The notes under the pieces were generated by a model. That model made no database searches and had not been told where the DNA came from. It saw nothing but the letters and a program-made list of their open reading frames with translations. 7,366 bases of DNA from Candidatus Bathyarchaeota archaeon (GTDB lineage: Archaea > Thermoproteota > Bathyarchaeia > TCS64), in assembly GCA_002726865.1 (NCBI GenBank), contig PBSW01000068.1, positions 1-7,366 on the forward strand, given 5' to 3'. Shown here in pieces: positions 6,314 to 7,366 of the stretch. Numbering within the stretch: the stretch's first letter is position 1; every line of letters begins with the position of its first letter. Position numbers and translations under genes: made by a program.

Positions 6314-7366
6314 ATGATCGGTCTCTCAAAAAGCTCAGAGGTCTCGGATATCCTCCAGAAAGCCCAGGATGGTGAGACACTCGATTATTCGGACGGTATG
6401 ACTTTGATGGAGAGTGATGATTTTCATGGGATGGCGCATATTGCCAACGGTATAAGGAAGAAGTTGGTTGGAGACACTGCGAGTTTCGTAGTCGGTTACA
6501 ACATGAATTATTCTAATGTATGCGCTGCTAGCTGCCAAATCTGTGCTTTCTACCGAAGGAAAGGTGATGAGGGAGAATACACTTACACTGTGGAGGAATG
6601 CCTGAAGCAGGTGGCCGACGGGGTCTCGCTTGGGGCTACTGAGATACACATTGTTGGCGGCCTCAATCCGTACCTCCCAATTGACTATTACGAAGATCTC
6701 TTCAGTAGTATCTGTCGCGAATACCCTAAAGTTACTGTGAAAGCTCTAACAATGGCAGAACTCTTTTTCCTTGCTAAGATTAATCGGAGCAGTGTTGGTG
6801 AGATAGCTCAGCGATTCAGAGAAGCTGGGCTAAAAACGATGACAGGTGGCGGAGCAGAGATCTTACATCCTGATGTGAGGCCTCTTATTGCTAGAGGGAA
6901 ACTAACTGGCGAAGAATGGCTCCGGACCGCTGAAGACGCTCACAATAACGGGATCACAAGTAATAGTACCATGCTCTATGGGCATTTGGAGAAAGCAAAG
7001 CACCGGATCGACCATATCATAAAGATTCGAGAATTGCAGGCCAAGACTCACGGCTTTCTTAGTTTCATACCACTGAAATTCAGTCTACCGAATACTGAGC
7101 TTCTTCGATCAGGAGACGTCGGCGATCCCAGTTCGGCCCAGGATGATATCAAGGTTATAGCTGTTTCAAGACTTCTCTTCGGCGATCTGTTGAAAAATAT
7201 AGCTGTTTACTGGGTCTCTATGGGGAAACGCGTTGCACAGGTAGCTTTGAACTCTGGTGGGAATGACCTGATAGGCACCTCTTTCAGCGAGAAGATCTAC
7301 AAAGAGACTGGAAGGGACGAAACGATCAGTATCGAGGAACTCACACACTTGATTCGCGAAGCTGGA
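6314..7366 (+). CDS. mqnE: Aminofutalosine synthase, radical SAM (MqnE), last residues outside window
   Basis: Radical SAM enzyme that adds the 5'-deoxyadenosyl radical to 3-[(1-carboxyvinyl)oxy]benzoate, giving 6-amino-6-deoxyfutalosine, an early committed step of the futalosine menaquinone pathway. The frame is open for 351 codons to the right edge; relatives are about 370-390 residues, so only a short C-terminal tail is missing. The 4Fe-4S motif is Cys70, Cys74 and Cys77 in SNVCAASCQICAFYR. MqnE-type blocks are EIHIVGGLNP at 110-119, TGGGAEIL at 177-184, TMLYGHLEK around 219-227, GFLSFIPLKF at 247-256 with PNT at 259-261, and YWVSMGKRVAQVAL at 299-312 followed by GGNDLIGT at 315-322. FIPL and YW distinguish it from its paralogue mqnC on the other strand. 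ATG at 6314 gives the expected N-terminus; an in-frame stop at 6239-6241 and a TTG at 6305 bound the alternatives. Confidence 0.92.
   Translation, partial: MIGLSKSSEVSDILQKAQDGETLDYSDGMTLMESDDFHGMAHIANGIRKKLVGDTASFVVGYNMNYSNVCAASCQICAFYRRKGDEGEYTYTVEECLKQVADGVSLGATEIHIVGGLNPYLPIDYYEDLFSSICREYPKVTVKALTMAELFFLAKINRSSVGEIAQRFREAGLKTMTGGGAEILHPDVRPLIARGKLTGEEWLRTAEDAHNNGITSNSTMLYGHLEKAKHRIDHIIKIRELQAKTHGFLSFIPLKFSLPNTELLRSGDVGDPSSAQDDIKVIAVSRLLFGDLLKNIAVYWVSMGKRVAQVALNSGGNDLIGTSFSEKIYKETGRDETISIEELTHLIREAG

Noticed and set aside
6335..6649. 104-residue minus-strand open frame
   Set aside because: It lies wholly inside mqnE, whose plus-strand frame carries the iron-sulphur motif and conserved blocks. 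It is a shadow frame.
7166..7348. 60-residue minus-strand open frame
   Set aside because: It lies inside the conserved C-terminal region of mqnE and shows no signature of its own.

Overview
The window reads as ordinary chromosomal DNA of an archaeon. The evidence is short TATA-like boxes about 25-30 bp upstream of likely transcript starts, very short or apparently leaderless 5' ends, GTG and TTG start codons, and a menaquinone gene set of the kind found in quinone-respiring archaea. A TACK-group lineage (for example Nitrososphaeria-like) is a guess. A bacterium is not excluded, because no rRNA, tRNA or ribosomal protein gene is present to settle it. No mobile element, CRISPR array, tRNA or rRNA was seen.

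Left part (1-1357): on the minus strand lies the N-terminal 225 codons of an M24B Xaa-Pro peptidase that runs off the left edge. Upstream of it on the same strand is a small RidA/YjgF-family gene that lacks the family's usual catalytic arginine and whose start is uncertain. A 197-bp gap then separates this gene from the divergent plus-strand dcd gene.

Middle (1358-4140): dcd (dCTP deaminase with an Arg/Ser-rich tail) is followed by a 492-residue UbiD-family prenyl-FMN-dependent decarboxylase. A perfect 12-bp palindrome sits just before the UbiD start codon. The UbiD gene converges, with only 18 bp between stop codons, on a 207-residue protein I cannot assign.

Right part (4183-7366): the unassigned gene is the last of a tight minus-strand run mqnC - ubiA-family prenyltransferase - unknown. 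mqnC is divergent from mqnE across 74 bp, and mqnE runs off the right edge about 20-35 codons short of its expected end.

Taken together, mqnE (aminofutalosine synthase), mqnC (dehypoxanthine futalosine cyclase), a MenA/MqnP-like membrane prenyltransferase and a UbiD-type decarboxylase cover most of the late chemistry of the futalosine route to menaquinone. MqnA, the MqnB or deaminase step, MqnD, the UbiX-type flavin prenyltransferase and the final methyltransferase are not in the window. The UbiD protein could instead be the anhydromevalonate-phosphate decarboxylase of the archaeal mevalonate pathway, which would supply the prenyl tail rather than act on the quinone ring. I see no clearly new system. 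The best lead is the unknown protein locked into the mqnC-ubiA run.
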